From: Akkermansiaceae bacterium
GTDB taxonomy: Bacteria; Verrucomicrobiota; Verrucomicrobiia; Verrucomicrobiales; Akkermansiaceae
DNA length: 64,000 nt
Direction: 5' to 3'
Assembly (NCBI GenBank): GCA_018402445.1
Contig: JAGYIT010000007.1
Location: 806,001-870,000 of the forward strand
This document shows positions 38,406 through 48,181 of this stretch, piece by piece. The position numbers and the translations under genes are program-made. Each line of letters starts with the position of its first letter. The first letter of the stretch is position 1. The notes under the pieces were generated by a model that was not told where the DNA came from, searched no databases, and saw only the letters and a list, made by a program, of their open reading frames with translations.

Positions 38406-40521
38406 TCATGCCAGTCCAGCGCGGTTCAAAAGTGCGGAGGGGTCGGCGGGGCGGGACATGAAGTTTTCGTAGAGGACTTCGGGGGGGGCGGAGTTGCCCT
38501 TGCTGAGGATGTGCTCGCGGAAGGCGAGGCCGGTCTCGGGGTTGAGGATGCCTTCTTTCTGGAAACGGGTGAAGGCGTCGGCGTCGAGCACCTCGGCCCA
38601 CTTGTAGGAGTAGTAGCCCGCGGCGTAGCCGGTGGGGGAGCTGAAGAGGTGGTTGAAGCGGAGGGCCATAGACGGGCCCTGGGTTTTCGAGGGGCGCGGT
38701 AATCGGCGAGGATCTCGCGGTCGATCTCGGCGAGGTCGCGGCCGAGGTATTTGGCGGTGTGGAGGTGGAGTTCGAGGTCGAGCTTGCCGAGGGCGAGCTG
38801 GCGCATGAAGACCGTGGCGGACATGTAGTTTTTCGCGGCGACCATTTTCTGGAAAAGCTCCTCGGGGATGGGTTCGCCGGTGAGGTGGTGGCGGGCGAAG
38901 AGATCGAGCGATTCCCTTTCCCAGCAGAAATTCTCCATGATCTGCGAGGGCAGCTCGACGAAATCCCAGGCGACGTTGGTGCCCGCGAGGGATTTCACCG
39001 GGACGTGGGAAAGCAGGCCGTGGAGCAGGTGGCCGAACTCGTGGAAGATGGTCTCGACCTCGCGGTGGGTGAGCAGGGCGGGGGTGTCGCCGACGGGGGC
39101 GACATGTTGCCGATGATGAGGCCGAGGTGCGGCTCGCCGAGTTCGCCGGTGTGGAGGGAGTTCATCCACGCGCCGCCGCGCTTCGATTCGCGAGGGTGCC
39201 AATCGGCGTAGAAGGAGCCGAGATGGGAGCCGGTGGCGGTGTCTTGGATTTCGTAGAAGGTGACCTCGGGGTGCCAAGTTTCGGCCTGCGGCCTAGATTG
39301 ATGATCCGACTTCGCCGAGGCTTCGACGGACAGGTTGAGGATTGAGGATTGAGGATTTCCGATTGGATCCAGAAAGACGGTTTCGCGCTGGGTGATAGTG
39401 ATTCCGAAGATGCGGGTGGCGATGGTGAACATGCCTTCCATGACGCGGTTGACGGGGAAGTAGGGGCGCAGATCCTCGTCATCGATGTCGTATTGTTCCT
39501 TGCGGCGGCGCTCGGCCCAGTAGGATATTTCCCAGGGTTCGAGCGGCTCGGGGGCGGTGCCGGTTTTCTCCGCCCTGTATTCGGAAAGCTGTTGGCAATC
39601 GTCCATGAAGGCGTCGTGGATGCGGTCGTGGATGCCTTCGACGAAGGCGAGGGCGGTCTCGCCGTCGCGGGCCATGCGGCGCTGGAGGGTGAGATTGGCG
39701 AAACTGCCGTGGCCGAGGAGATCGGCTTTTTCTTGGCGGATTTTCAGGATTTCCCAGACGAGATCGGAGTTGTCGAAGGGTGCCTGACCGCCGACGGCGA
39801 CAGAGGCCTGCCAGACGGTTTTGCGCAGCTCCTCGTCATGTGCGTGCTGCATGATGGGAGCCGTCGAGGGTTGGTGGAGGGTGAGGCGCCAGGCCGGGGC
39901 TTCGATGCCCTTCGCGCGGGCGTTCGCGGCGGCGGAGGCCAGCGCGGACTCGGGGAGGCCGGCGAGTTTCGATTCATCGGTGATGACGAGTTCCCATGCG
40001 TTGGTGGCGTCGAGGACGTTTTCCGAATACTTCTTGGTGATCCTGGAAAGCTCCGAGTCGATGGCGGCGATGCGGGCCTTCTTGTCATCCGGGAGGTCGG
40101 CTCCGGAGTTGCGGAAATCGGCGAGGGTTTCCTCGATGTGGCGCTGCTGGATGGGGGTGAGGCTTTTCACGGAGGCGCTTTCCGCGGCGGCGTTGAGCAC
40201 GGCGAAGAGGCGCGGGTTGAGGGAGAGGGATGAGTAGAAATCGGTGACGTCGGGGAGGAGCTTGTTGAGTTCCTCGCGCTGGGCGGGGTTATCGCTGACG
40301 GAATCGAGGTGATGGAGCCTGCCCCAGCCGCGCGAGAGGGATTCGGTGGCGTTTTCAAGGGCGAGGAAGGAGGACTCGTAGGTGGCCTCGGCGGGGGTCT
40401 GGGAGGCGATTTTTTCGACGGCGTCATTCGCTTCGCCAAGAGCGTGGCGGATGGCGGGTTCGATGGTGTCGGCAGTGCAGGCGGACCAACGGGGCAGGAA
40501 TTCGGGGGCGATGAAGGACAT
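38406..40521 (-). pseudogene. prlC: M3 family oligopeptidase A-like metallopeptidase with two frameshifts
   Basis: A cytoplasmic zinc oligopeptidase. The start at 40521 gives MSFIAPEFLPRWSACTADTI. The first frame runs to [13 protein letters not shown]; a shift at about 39106 (C5 run) leads to [20 protein letters not shown] with the HExxH zinc motif. A second shift at about 38690 (C4 run) leads to [20 protein letters not shown], ending at 38406. Together they make a full-length protein of about 700 residues, like E. coli PrlC/OpdA. Both shifts need a single base in a C homopolymer, so the gene may be intact in reality. Its leader is a heptad repeat and a REP follows its stop. Confidence 0.85.
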
Positions 40522-40586
40522 AACTTTCAAATTTCAACTTTCAACTTTCAAATTTCAAATTTCAACTTTCAACTTTCAAATTTCAA
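40522..40586 (-). repeat. Long AT-rich heptad repeat forming the prlC leader
   Basis: Nine tandem units of TTTCAAC/TTTCAAA (plus strand), 65 bases in total, run from the prlC ATG to the boundary TCAAGGAAGA. On the coding strand this is TCTTCCTTGA followed by TTGAAA-type heptads up to the ATG. It is the longest of the three leader copies in the window. Confidence 0.85.
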
Positions 40587-40607
40587 GGAAGAGGAAGAGG
40601 AAAGGAA

Positions 40608-41489
40608 TCAGAGGGTGTTGGTGAGGACGAGGGTGCCGACGATGAGGCCGATGGCGATGCGGTAGTAGCCGAAGATCTGGAGGCCGTGGGATTGGAGGTA
40701 GGAGACGAGCCATTTCACGGCGAAGGCGGCGGAAATGGCGGCGGCGAGGATGCCGACAGTCAGGGGGGCGGGGCCGTAGGTGTCCCACATCAGTTTCGAG
40801 ATCCGCCGAGCCATGCCTCGTAATCGGGGCCGGCTCCGGTGATGCCCCAGACGGCTTTCTTGGCGGTGGCGGCGGTCAGGGTGAGGACACCTAAGGAGGA
40901 AGGAGTATTCGACGGCGGACTTCACGGAAAGGCCGACGATGAGGCCGCCGCAGATCGTCATCAGGGAGCGGGAGGTGCCGGGCCACATGGCGACGCATTG
41001 CAGGAGTCCGATGAAAAGGGCGGATTGCCAGGCGAGCTTGAGGATGTCGCGCCCGTTGCCGCGAGGGGGATTTTTCCGGCGGTAGTTCACCGTCCAGAGG
41101 ATGGCGAAACCGCCGACGATCCATGCGAAAATGACGGGCCACATGCCGAAGAGTTTCTGCTCGATGATGTCGTTGAGCAGCAGGCCGAGGACGGCGGCGG
41201 GTAGGAAGCCGACGAGGATGGCGATGGCGAGCTTGAGTCCCTCGGGATCGCGGCCGAGGACGCCCATGATCATTTTGAGGACGTGTTTGTAGTAGAGGCC
41301 GAGCACGGCGAGGATCGCGCCGCCCTGGATACAGATCGCGAAGGCGTCGGCGGCGAGCTTGTCGATTTCCGACTGTGTGCCTATGCCCATCAGGCGCTGG
41401 GCGACGATGAGGTGGCCGGTGGAGGAGACGGGGAGGTATTCAGTGATGCCTTCGATAAGGCCGAGTAGGAGTGCTTGCCAGATTTCCAT
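40608..41489 (-). CDS. uppP: Undecaprenyl-diphosphate phosphatase, locally frame-disturbed
   Basis: UppP (BacA type) dephosphorylates undecaprenyl pyrophosphate for cell-wall lipid carrier recycling. The membrane protein shows GLIEGITEYLPVSSTGHLIV and WPGTSRSLMTICGGLIVGLS, both active-site motifs. Between about 40888 and 40805 the given frame reads a Arg/His-rich stretch, while another frame encodes a normal VLTLTAATAKKAVWGITGAG sequence. Two compensating single-base changes therefore disturb about 28 residues, and the original frame resumes at KLMWDTYGPAPLTVG. This is best explained by base-call errors or a recent double mutation. Confidence 0.88.
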   Translation of the reverse strand: MEIWQALLLGLIEGITEYLPVSSTGHLIVAQRLMGIGTQSEIDKLAADAFAICIQGGAILAVLGLYYKHVLKMIMGVLGRDPEGLKLAIAILVGFLPAAVLGLLLNDIIEQKLFGMWPVIFAWIVGGFAILWTVNYRRKNPPRGNGRDILKLAWQSALFIGLLQCVAMWPGTSRSLMTICGGLIVGLSVKSAVEYSFLLRCPHPDRRHRQESRLGHHRSRPRLRGMARRISKLMWDTYGPAPLTVGILAAAISAAFAVKWLVSYLQSHGLQIFGYYRIAIGLIVGTLVLTNTL

Positions 41490-41603
41490 GGGATTGGTGT
41501 TTCCGGGCAGATGCTGGAGGCGGACTCTGCGGAGGGCAAGACAAGGAATGGGATTGGCGGTTGAATGATCCGCGAGCGGTGCGAGTATCCGTGCGGCGAA
41601 ACG

Positions 41604-42161
41604 ATGAAGGAACGGTATTTGAGAATGGTGAGGTCGTCCTTTCGGATTCTACGTCACAAGAGGATGCGGGACAGGCCTTGGTGGAAAAAGCTGACGAAGC
41701 CGCTGTTCGACAGGCATCTCTGGATACCGTGCCGGGACACGGTGGCCTCTGGGCTGGCGATCGGCATGTTTTTCTCGATGCTTCTAGTCCTGCCGCTGCA
41801 GATGCTCTTCGCGGCGGTGCTGGCGATGCGGTTCCGGGTGAACGTTCCATTCGCGATGGCGGCCTGCTGGGTTTCCAACATTTTCACAAATATGCCGATC
41901 GGGATAACGCAAGTGTGGCTGGGGGCATGGTTGCGCGACACGCTGGGCTTTCCGATGCCCGGTTTCCTCGCCAAGGTGTATTTCAAGATACCCGAGGTGG
42001 GTGAGGTTAACGCCGCGAGCTTTCTGCTCGGTATGTTCGTTTCAGCGGTGATCCTCGCGTTGCTATCGTATCCGCTGGTGCACCTTTTTTCCGCCATTAT
42101 GCCGCACCATCTGCCGGTGAGAAAAGTGCTCACGCTACGGAAAAACAAAGGCGAGGTTTAA
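41604..42161 (+). CDS. DUF2062 domain-containing membrane protein
   Basis: A 185-residue protein starting at ATG 41604 (41565 is an alternative). It shows WWKKLTKPLFDRHLWIPCRD, then TVASGLAIGMFFSMLLVLPL, AMAACWVSNIFTNMPIGITQ and a final helix pair ASFLLGMFVSAVILALLSYP, the DUF2062 pattern. This domain is often fused to glycosyltransferases or stands alone in envelope genes; its function is unknown. It is followed by purB on the same strand after 51 bases. Confidence 0.83.
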   Translation: MKERYLRMVRSSFRILRHKRMRDRPWWKKLTKPLFDRHLWIPCRDTVASGLAIGMFFSMLLVLPLQMLFAAVLAMRFRVNVPFAMAACWVSNIFTNMPIGITQVWLGAWLRDTLGFPMPGFLAKVYFKIPEVGEVNAASFLLGMFVSAVILALLSYPLVHLFSAIMPHHLPVRKVLTLRKNKGEV

Positions 42162-42212
42162 GGGTTTTTTGTTCGACAGCGGGCGGGTGGCGGGTGCTCC
42201 ATTCGGGCGCTT

Positions 42213-43631
42213 ATGATTCCGAACGTATTGGCAGAGAGATATTCGTCCGCGGCAATGAATGGCATCTGGTCCGCGGAGGGGCGGATCGTGCTGGAGAGGG
42301 AGTATTGGATCGCGGTGATGAAAGCGCAGCGGGATCTGGGGCTGGGGATTTCCGATGAGGCGATCACGGCGTATGAGGCAGTGAAGTCGAAAGTGGATGT
42401 CGGCTCGATCATGGCGCGGGAGCGGGTGACGCGGCATGATGTGAAGGCGCGGATCGAGGAGTTCAACGGGCTGGCCGGTTTCGAGGAAATCCACAAGGGG
42501 TTGACCTCGCGGGATCTCACCGAGAACGTCGAGCAACTCCAGGTTTTCCGCGGGCTTTTGCTGGTGCGGGACAAGACCGTCGCCGCGCTCCGCGGGATGC
42601 GGGAGCTGGCGGAGCGATGGGAGGATGTGACTTTGACGGCGCGGACGCACAATGTGGCGGCGCAGCCGACGACCCTTGGGAAGCGGATCGCGATGTTCGG
42701 CGAGGAGCTGCTTTCCGGTTTCTCTATGCTGGAGGATGTGATCGCGGGTTACGCGGTGCGGGGACTGAAAGGTGCGGTGGGCACACAGATGGACCAGCTT
42801 TCCCTGTTCGGAGGAGATGCGGCGAAGGTGGCGGAGCTGGAGGGCAGGATCGTGGCGCATCTCGGCATCCCGCAGCAGTGGCGGAACGTGGGGCAGGTGT
42901 ATCCGCGTTCGCTGGATCTGCGGGTGGTTTCCGCGCTGACGGAATTGGCCAGCGGGCCGTCGTCGTTCTGCAAGACCCTGCGGCTGATGGCGGGGCATGA
43001 GACGGCGAGCGAGGGCTTCGCGCCGGGGCAGACGGGATCGAGCGCGATGCCACACAAGATGAACTCGCGCTCCTGCGAGCGGGTCAACGGTTTCCATGTA
43101 ATCCTCAAAGGCTATCTCGCGATGGCCGCAGGCTTGGCCGGCGACCAATGGAACGAGGGCGATGTGAGCTGTTCGGTGGTGCGCCGGGTGATGTTGCCCG
43201 ACGCGTTCTTTGCGATCGACGGGATGTTCGAGACCTACCTGACGATTCTCGGCCAGATGGACGCCTACGAAGCGGTGATCGCTGCGGAGACGTCGCGCTA
43301 CCTGCCTTTCCTGATGACCACCACGGTGATGATGGAGGCGGTGAAACGCGGCGTGGGCCGGGAAACAGCGCACAAAGTGATCAAGGAGCACGCCGTGGCG
43401 ACTGTCGCCGACATGCGGATGGGCGCGGTGGAAAGGAATAACCTGCTAGATCGTTTGGCGGAGGACGGACGGCTCGGGCTGACGCGGGAGGAACTCGGCT
43501 GGATTTTGGAAAAAGGTGACCGCGAGGTCGGCGCGGCGAAGGAACAGGTGGGATATTTCGCCGGGGAAGTCGGGAAGTTGGAGGAGAAATGGCCCCAGGC
43601 CGCAGGGTATGTGCCGGGCGGGATTTTGTGA
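42213..43631 (+). CDS. purB: Adenylosuccinate lyase
   Basis: It acts twice in purine synthesis (SAICAR to AICAR, adenylosuccinate to AMP). The 472-residue protein has MIPNVLAERYSSAAMNGIWS, the His-containing VTRHDVKARIEEFN, GLTSRDLTENVEQLQVF, TARTHNVAAQPTTLGKR and the signature loop GQTGSSAMPHKMNSRSCERV with the catalytic Ser. The C-terminal part has KRGVGRETAHKVIKEHA. Both length and motifs are normal. With purH it makes two purine genes in the window, but they are 20 kb apart. Confidence 0.96.
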   Translation: MIPNVLAERYSSAAMNGIWSAEGRIVLEREYWIAVMKAQRDLGLGISDEAITAYEAVKSKVDVGSIMARERVTRHDVKARIEEFNGLAGFEEIHKGLTSRDLTENVEQLQVFRGLLLVRDKTVAALRGMRELAERWEDVTLTARTHNVAAQPTTLGKRIAMFGEELLSGFSMLEDVIAGYAVRGLKGAVGTQMDQLSLFGGDAAKVAELEGRIVAHLGIPQQWRNVGQVYPRSLDLRVVSALTELASGPSSFCKTLRLMAGHETASEGFAPGQTGSSAMPHKMNSRSCERVNGFHVILKGYLAMAAGLAGDQWNEGDVSCSVVRRVMLPDAFFAIDGMFETYLTILGQMDAYEAVIAAETSRYLPFLMTTTVMMEAVKRGVGRETAHKVIKEHAVATVADMRMGAVERNNLLDRLAEDGRLGLTREELGWILEKGDREVGAAKEQVGYFAGEVGKLEEKWPQAAGYVPGGIL

Positions 43632-43803
43632 GGGGGGCGAATAGCCACCCCGCCGGGAATCCGCCCATGAAGAACGGACTCACCGGGGTTTGGCTAGTTT
43701 TAGGTGTTTGCCAAAAGCCAGTGCTTTTATTTGGAAGGTTGGGGCAAGATTTCCCAACAACGGCCTTGGGTTGGAATCCCCAGCTACATTCGCGCCGGGT
43801 GGA

Positions 43804-45477
43804 TTAAGATAAAGCCTTGGGCAATGTGAGGACAAATTCGGCGCCATTTTTGCCATCGCCCCGCTGGCGGCAGGCGAGGGTGCCGTCCATGGAACGGGCG
43901 AGCCGTTTCGATAGGGCCAGCCCGAGGCCGACGCCGGGCTTGGTTTCCGCCGCCTGCTTCGCGGATTTGCTGAAGGGGCGGAAAATGCGGCGGCACTCCG
44001 CCTCAAGGATGCCGGGGCCGTGGTCGGTGACGCGGATTTCGATTTTTCCCTTCTTGGTGGCGGGTGAGATCGTGACCACCGGAGGCTGTGATGCGGCGGC
44101 GTATTTCGCGGCATTGTCGATGAGGTTGAAGAGGATGTGCTCAAGGGCGGAGGCGTCGAGTTTGGCGCGGATCGGCTCGGAGGAAATGAGCTCAAGCTTC
44201 AGCCCTGCGGCGTCGAGGCGGGTGGCGAAACGCTCGGAGAAGGAGGCGAGGAGGTCGTTGATCTCGATTTCCGTGACGGCGCTGCGGGCACTGCCACGTT
44301 CGATTTTGGAGAAGGCGAGCACGTTCTCGACGAGGTGGGAGAGGCGGTCGGCCTCGCGGGAAAGGACGCTGAGGTAAACGGGTCGTTTTTCCTCCTGCAC
44401 CGCGCCGGAGCCGAGCATGTCGGAATAGAGGCGGAAGGTGGTGAGGGGTGTGCGCAGCTCATGGGTTACGGCGGAGACGAAGGACGCGCGCCGCTCGCTG
44501 AGTTTCATCACGTTGGCGATCAGGAAATACGCGGCGAGCAGGGCGACGACCACGGCGAGCCATCCTGCAAGGAGGGAAGCGAGGATCGTGCGGGGGATGC
44601 TTTCCTGGGACGCTCCGAAGTGGCCGGGGTTGAGGTTGAAGGGGAAGGATGCGAGGTTGAAGGAATCGTCGCCGCCGTTTCCGGACGGGACGAGCGATGC
44701 GGCGGGCAGGAGCTGCCGGGACTCGGCGCTGAGGATTTCGCGCAGCATGGAGTCATTCACCAAGGTGCCCTGTGCGAAGGTCTGGAGCGTCATGCCGCGC
44801 CGGATGAGGAACAGCGAGCCATCGAACCACGCGGCCTTGAAATCGCCGGTCGGATTGGGGGTTTCGCGGGCGGCGGGGGTGGCGATCACGGCGCTGTCGG
44901 CGGACATCGCTTTTTGCGCTTCTGGCGGCGGGATTTGGGTTTTGGAAAGGGTCTGATCGATGAATTTTCCGCGGTTCGCCCACTCCGATTTGTTCACGGC
45001 GGCCTGCGCCTTCGGATCGCTGCGGATGTTTCCCGGGAGGTAGGAGGTTTGATCTAAAGCGTCTTCTTGCGGGGCTGCGCCCTGCCTTTCTCTCCGCTCC
45101 TCGCGTTGCGCTTTCAGATCTGTGAATAGCTTCGGCAGTAGTTGGCCGACTTCCGCGAGCGCGGCAGGATCGCCTGTCCCTCGAATAGCCGCGCCATCGG
45201 GTGTCTCGAAGCGGACGATGACCGGCAGCGGGGTTTTGTTTTCCGAGAGGAAAAGGTGGGGCGGGACGGAGTTTTCCGCGACGAGGATGGAGGCACCCAG
45301 CGAATCCATGCGCCATAGCGAGAGTCGCACGCGCTCCTGGGTCTCCGCGCGGATCTCCGCTTCGGCTCGCTCGCGCTCGGTGCCGATCACTCCGAGGGTG
45401 AGCCACAGCATCGCGCCGACGACGAGGCAGGCGCAGCAGGCAAAGGCGATCCAGATGTGACAGTTGCGGTTTCTCAT
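43804..45477 (-). CDS. Two-component sensor histidine kinase
   Basis: A 557-residue inner membrane kinase. A first transmembrane helix (about 9-30: WIAFACCACLVVGAMLWLTL) is followed by a periplasmic sensing domain of about 260 residues with no recognised fold, then a second helix (LLAGWLAVVVALLAAYFLIA, about 300-320). The HisKA domain has the phospho-acceptor His in AVTHELRTPLTTFRLYSDML. The HATPase domain has the N-box LIDNAAKYAAA, DHGPGI and GVGLGLALSKRLARSMDG. It overlaps the response regulator gene by 4 bases (ATGA), so the two are co-translated. Confidence 0.93.
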   Translation of the reverse strand: MRNRNCHIWIAFACCACLVVGAMLWLTLGVIGTERERAEAEIRAETQERVRLSLWRMDSLGASILVAENSVPPHLFLSENKTPLPVIVRFETPDGAAIRGTGDPAALAEVGQLLPKLFTDLKAQREERRERQGAAPQEDALDQTSYLPGNIRSDPKAQAAVNKSEWANRGKFIDQTLSKTQIPPPEAQKAMSADSAVIATPAARETPNPTGDFKAAWFDGSLFLIRRGMTLQTFAQGTLVNDSMLREILSAESRQLLPAASLVPSGNGGDDSFNLASFPFNLNPGHFGASQESIPRTILASLLAGWLAVVVALLAAYFLIANVMKLSERRASFVSAVTHELRTPLTTFRLYSDMLGSGAVQEEKRPVYLSVLSREADRLSHLVENVLAFSKIERGSARSAVTEIEINDLLASFSERFATRLDAAGLKLELISSEPIRAKLDASALEHILFNLIDNAAKYAAASQPPVVTISPATKKGKIEIRVTDHGPGILEAECRRIFRPFSKSAKQAAETKPGVGLGLALSKRLARSMDGTLACRQRGDGKNGAEFVLTLPKALS

Positions 45478-46166
45478 GGCGGTGTGAAACGGTAGCCCTT
45501 GCCCCGCTCGGTGACGAGGCGGGCGGCGATGGTCTCGCGGAGCTTGGAGCGGAGGTGAGCCATGTGCATATCGATGGTGCGGGTCTCGATGCGATCGGGA
45601 TCGAGGTTCCAGACATGCCGCAGGATTTCCGCGCGGGTCACGGTGCGGCCTCCGGCATCGATGAGATACCGCAGCAGGGATGATTCCTTTTCGCTCATGT
45701 CCTCCGCGTGCCCGTCGGAGAAAAGGATGGTGGCGGCGTTGAGGTCGATGGTCGCGCCGTCGATGCTGTGGATGGCGGTGGGAGAGGGGCGCTCATGGGT
45801 GCGGCGCAGGACGGCGTCCACGCGGGCGAGCAGCTCCTTCATGCCGAAGGGTTTCACCACGTAATCGTCCGCGCCGTCCACGAGGCCGCGGACGCGGTCC
45901 GCCTCCTCGCCGCGCGCGGAGAGCATGATGACAGCCTGTCCAGGGCGGGATTTTTTCAGGGCGGCCAGGATCTCGAAGCCGGATGGGCCGGGCATGACGA
46001 TGTCGAGCAGCAGCAGTCGGTAGGTGGCTTGCAGCGCCATTTTCATGCCCTCGTGGCCGTCCGCCGCCTCCAAGGTGCGATAGCCTCCGTATTCCAGCGT
46101 ATCGACGATGCCGGTGCGAACGGCGGGGTCGTCCTCGATGACGAGGATGGTCGGTAATTCGATCAT
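45474..46166 (-). CDS. OmpR-family response regulator
   Basis: A 230-residue DNA-binding response regulator. The receiver domain has ILVIEDDPAVRTGI (acidic pocket), LLLLDIVMPGPSGFEILAAL (phospho-Asp), MLSARGE and YVVKPFGMKELLARV (Lys). The C-terminal winged helix has MSEKESSLLRYLIDAGGRTV, then TRAEILRHVWNLDPDRIETR and RGKGYRF, typical of OmpR/PhoB. It would be phosphorylated by the kinase encoded just downstream. The upstream gene on the same strand encodes a secreted VWA protein, a candidate partner or target. Confidence 0.95.
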   Translation of the reverse strand: MIELPTILVIEDDPAVRTGIVDTLEYGGYRTLEAADGHEGMKMALQATYRLLLLDIVMPGPSGFEILAALKKSRPGQAVIMLSARGEEADRVRGLVDGADDYVVKPFGMKELLARVDAVLRRTHERPSPTAIHSIDGATIDLNAATILFSDGHAEDMSEKESSLLRYLIDAGGRTVTRAEILRHVWNLDPDRIETRTIDMHMAHLRSKLRETIAARLVTERGKGYRFTPP

Positions 46167-46238
46167 GTCGTGCCTTGAGGAAAGCAGTTGGGGGAACCCG
46201 CCGCAAGGACGCGTTCCCCCGGTTGCATGGCATGTCGA

Positions 46239-47426
46239 TCAGTTCGCGAATTTGTAGCCTAGTTTCGATGCCTGCTTGCGGGTGGCCTCGATCATCGCCT
46301 GATCCAGTGTTTTTTCGCCGCCCTCCGCGTTTTTCTTCATCTCCGCGGCGACGTGCGCCTCGCGGCCCTTGTTGAGGGTTTGGATTTCCTCCTGGATCGC
46401 CGCGCGTTCCTGCGCCCTTTTTTCGATGAAAGCCTTGCGCTCACCGGGGGCGAGATCTTTCATTTCGGCGGGCAGTTCCTCCGGCTTGAGGGTGGCGGGG
46501 TCGATCTTGTTTTCGCGGGTGGCATCGACGAGATCCCAGCCGGCGTTCGAGTAGTTGCCGCTGGCCTTGCTGACCGCGCGCTGCACTTCGGCGCCGGCTT
46601 TCGCGTTCGCGGCGGCGTCTTGATCCGCGAGTTTCTGGTTGGCGGCGGCTTCCTCGCGGCGTTTGCCGTAGCCGAGATAGGTGTTGTTGAGTTTCCGACT
46701 GAGTTCGGAAATCCGCTTGTCCTGCGGCGCGTCGATGTGGGCGACGGCTTTGTCCTGGTCGATGACGAGGAACTCGCCGCCGCCCAACGCCGCGCCGTCG
46801 TGCCATGCGCCGTTGATCCCTTCCTGGCGGCTGCCGCAATGGATCGTGTTGACGACGATGCCCTTCGCCAGAGCCTCCTTGCACACGGAGCGGGCATCGA
46901 CCCTGCCTTGGGTGAAGGGCTCGTTGCCGGCGATGAAGATCACCTTGTAGGTGGTGGCGCGGGTGTCCCAGGCGAGATCGCCGAGAGCGCGCTGGATGAC
47001 CGCTCCGCAGTATTCCTCCCCGCCGTTCGTCCGCAGCGCGAAAAGGTCGAGGCTGAGCTGGTCGAGATCGCGCGTCATCGGGCGGACGAGCCGGATCCAG
47101 TCGTTTCCGGCGGCGTTGTTGTTGTTGCCGTATTCGAAGAGCGCGACCTCCACGAACGGGGCTTTGCCGTCCCTCTTGGCGTCGATGAACGTGTTCACGA
47201 CTTTCCAGAGCTGGGTCTTGGCTTGGTCGATGAGGCCGTCCATGCTGTTCGAGGTATCTAGGAGGAGGGCGATCTGGATGCGGTTCTCCGCTTCGCCATC
47301 AATGACGGCGAGTGGGCAGACCGTGGGTTTATCGGCGGTGAGGCGGGGATCCGGCGCCGGCTGGGCGACCGTAAAGGCCGTGAACAAGGTGAGCGCTGCG
47401 ATTGCGATGGTTGTTGTTGTTTTCAT
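46239..47426 (-). CDS. Secreted von Willebrand factor A domain protein
   Basis: A 395-residue protein with signal peptide MKTTTTIAIAALTLFTAFTV. The VWA domain holds the MIDAS motif DTSNSMDG in RIQIALLLDTSNSMDGLIDQ, followed by FVEVALFEYGNNNNAAGNDW and IFIAGNEPFTQG. The C-terminal 150 residues are a charged helical, probably coiled-coil region (EEAAANQKLADQDAAANAKA). The start at 47426 gives the signal peptide; longer starts are rejected. It lies 72 bases upstream of the response regulator gene on the same strand, so the three may form one transcript. The ligand is unknown. Confidence 0.87.
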   Translation of the reverse strand: MKTTTTIAIAALTLFTAFTVAQPAPDPRLTADKPTVCPLAVIDGEAENRIQIALLLDTSNSMDGLIDQAKTQLWKVVNTFIDAKRDGKAPFVEVALFEYGNNNNAAGNDWIRLVRPMTRDLDQLSLDLFALRTNGGEEYCGAVIQRALGDLAWDTRATTYKVIFIAGNEPFTQGRVDARSVCKEALAKGIVVNTIHCGSRQEGINGAWHDGAALGGGEFLVIDQDKAVAHIDAPQDKRISELSRKLNNTYLGYGKRREEAAANQKLADQDAAANAKAGAEVQRAVSKASGNYSNAGWDLVDATRENKIDPATLKPEELPAEMKDLAPGERKAFIEKRAQERAAIQEEIQTLNKGREAHVAAEMKKNAEGGEKTLDQAMIEATRKQASKLGYKFAN

Positions 47427-47572
47427 GACATCGGCATCCTGCGCCCCCCGGATCGTTCTGTCCGTAAAGGGTCTGTAAATTCGGAAACCGAGGTCATTGC
47501 CGGTTTTTTCTAAAAAAGGCAAGTTTAGTCTTGCAAAGGCGGGTGGATGGGGTATCAAGCGCGCCCCTAATC

Positions 47573-47842
47573 ATGGCTAAGAAAAGTTGGATCGCCCGCA
47601 ACAAGCGCAAACAGAACACCGTTGATAAATTCGCCGACCTCAGGCGCAAGCTCAAGGAGGAGAAGGATTACGTCGGACTCTCGATGCTTCCCCGCGACGC
47701 CAGCCCCACCCGTGTGGTGAACCGCTGCGAGGTTACCGGCCGCCGCCGGGCTTTTCTCCGCCGTTTCCGACTCTCCCGTATCACGTTCCGCGAGTATGCC
47801 TCGGCGGGCCTGCTTCCGGGCGTGACGAAATCGAGCTGGTAA
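47573..47842 (+). CDS. rpsN: 30S ribosomal protein S14
   Basis: An 89-residue S14 of the zinc-independent type: [20 protein letters not shown], then [20 protein letters not shown] and [31 protein letters not shown] at the C-terminus. Only one Cys is present in the core where the zinc form has a C-x2-C...C-x2-C set. It stands outside the ribosomal protein operon, with a probable own promoter. The ATG at 47573 is clear. Confidence 0.97.
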   Translation: MAKKSWIARNKRKQNTVDKFADLRRKLKEEKDYVGLSMLPRDASPTRVVNRCEVTGRRRAFLRRFRLSRITFREYASAGLLPGVTKSSW

Positions 47843-47914
47843 GCCGGTTTCTCGGACTCCCGAGAAGTCCGACCCAGGCGCTGGGCTAAAACCACCCGAG
47901 TCCGCGCCATTTTT

Positions 47915-48175
47915 ATGCCGATCTACGAATACGTTTCCGAAGCCCCCGACGATCCCGAGCGATCGTGCAGGGTTTGTAGGCGCGGCTTCGAACTCCGCAG
48001 ACCCGCCGACCGCGAGGCATTGGTGAAATGCCTGATCTGCAAGTATCCGGTGCGGAAAATGCTGTCCCGAGTGAACTCGCCGCGTGTCGCAAAGCCGTTG
48101 TCGGTTTCGGACGCCAAGAAGGCGGGTTTCACCGTGCTCGAAAAACGCGATCACGGGGTTTACGAAAAGCTCTGA
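47915..48175 (+). CDS. FmdB-like zinc ribbon protein
   Basis: An 86-residue protein beginning MPIYEYVSEAPDDPERSCRV, then CRRGFELRRPADREALVKCL and ICKYPVRKML. The MPIYEY start and paired Cys residues (C18xxC21, C39xxC42) are typical of the FmdB/zinc-ribbon putative regulatory family. A role as a small nucleic acid or protein-binding factor is inferred only. It ends six bases before the CorC-family gene, which suggests co-transcription. Confidence 0.82.
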   Translation: MPIYEYVSEAPDDPERSCRVCRRGFELRRPADREALVKCLICKYPVRKMLSRVNSPRVAKPLSVSDAKKAGFTVLEKRDHGVYEKL

Positions 48176-48181
48176 CCTCCG

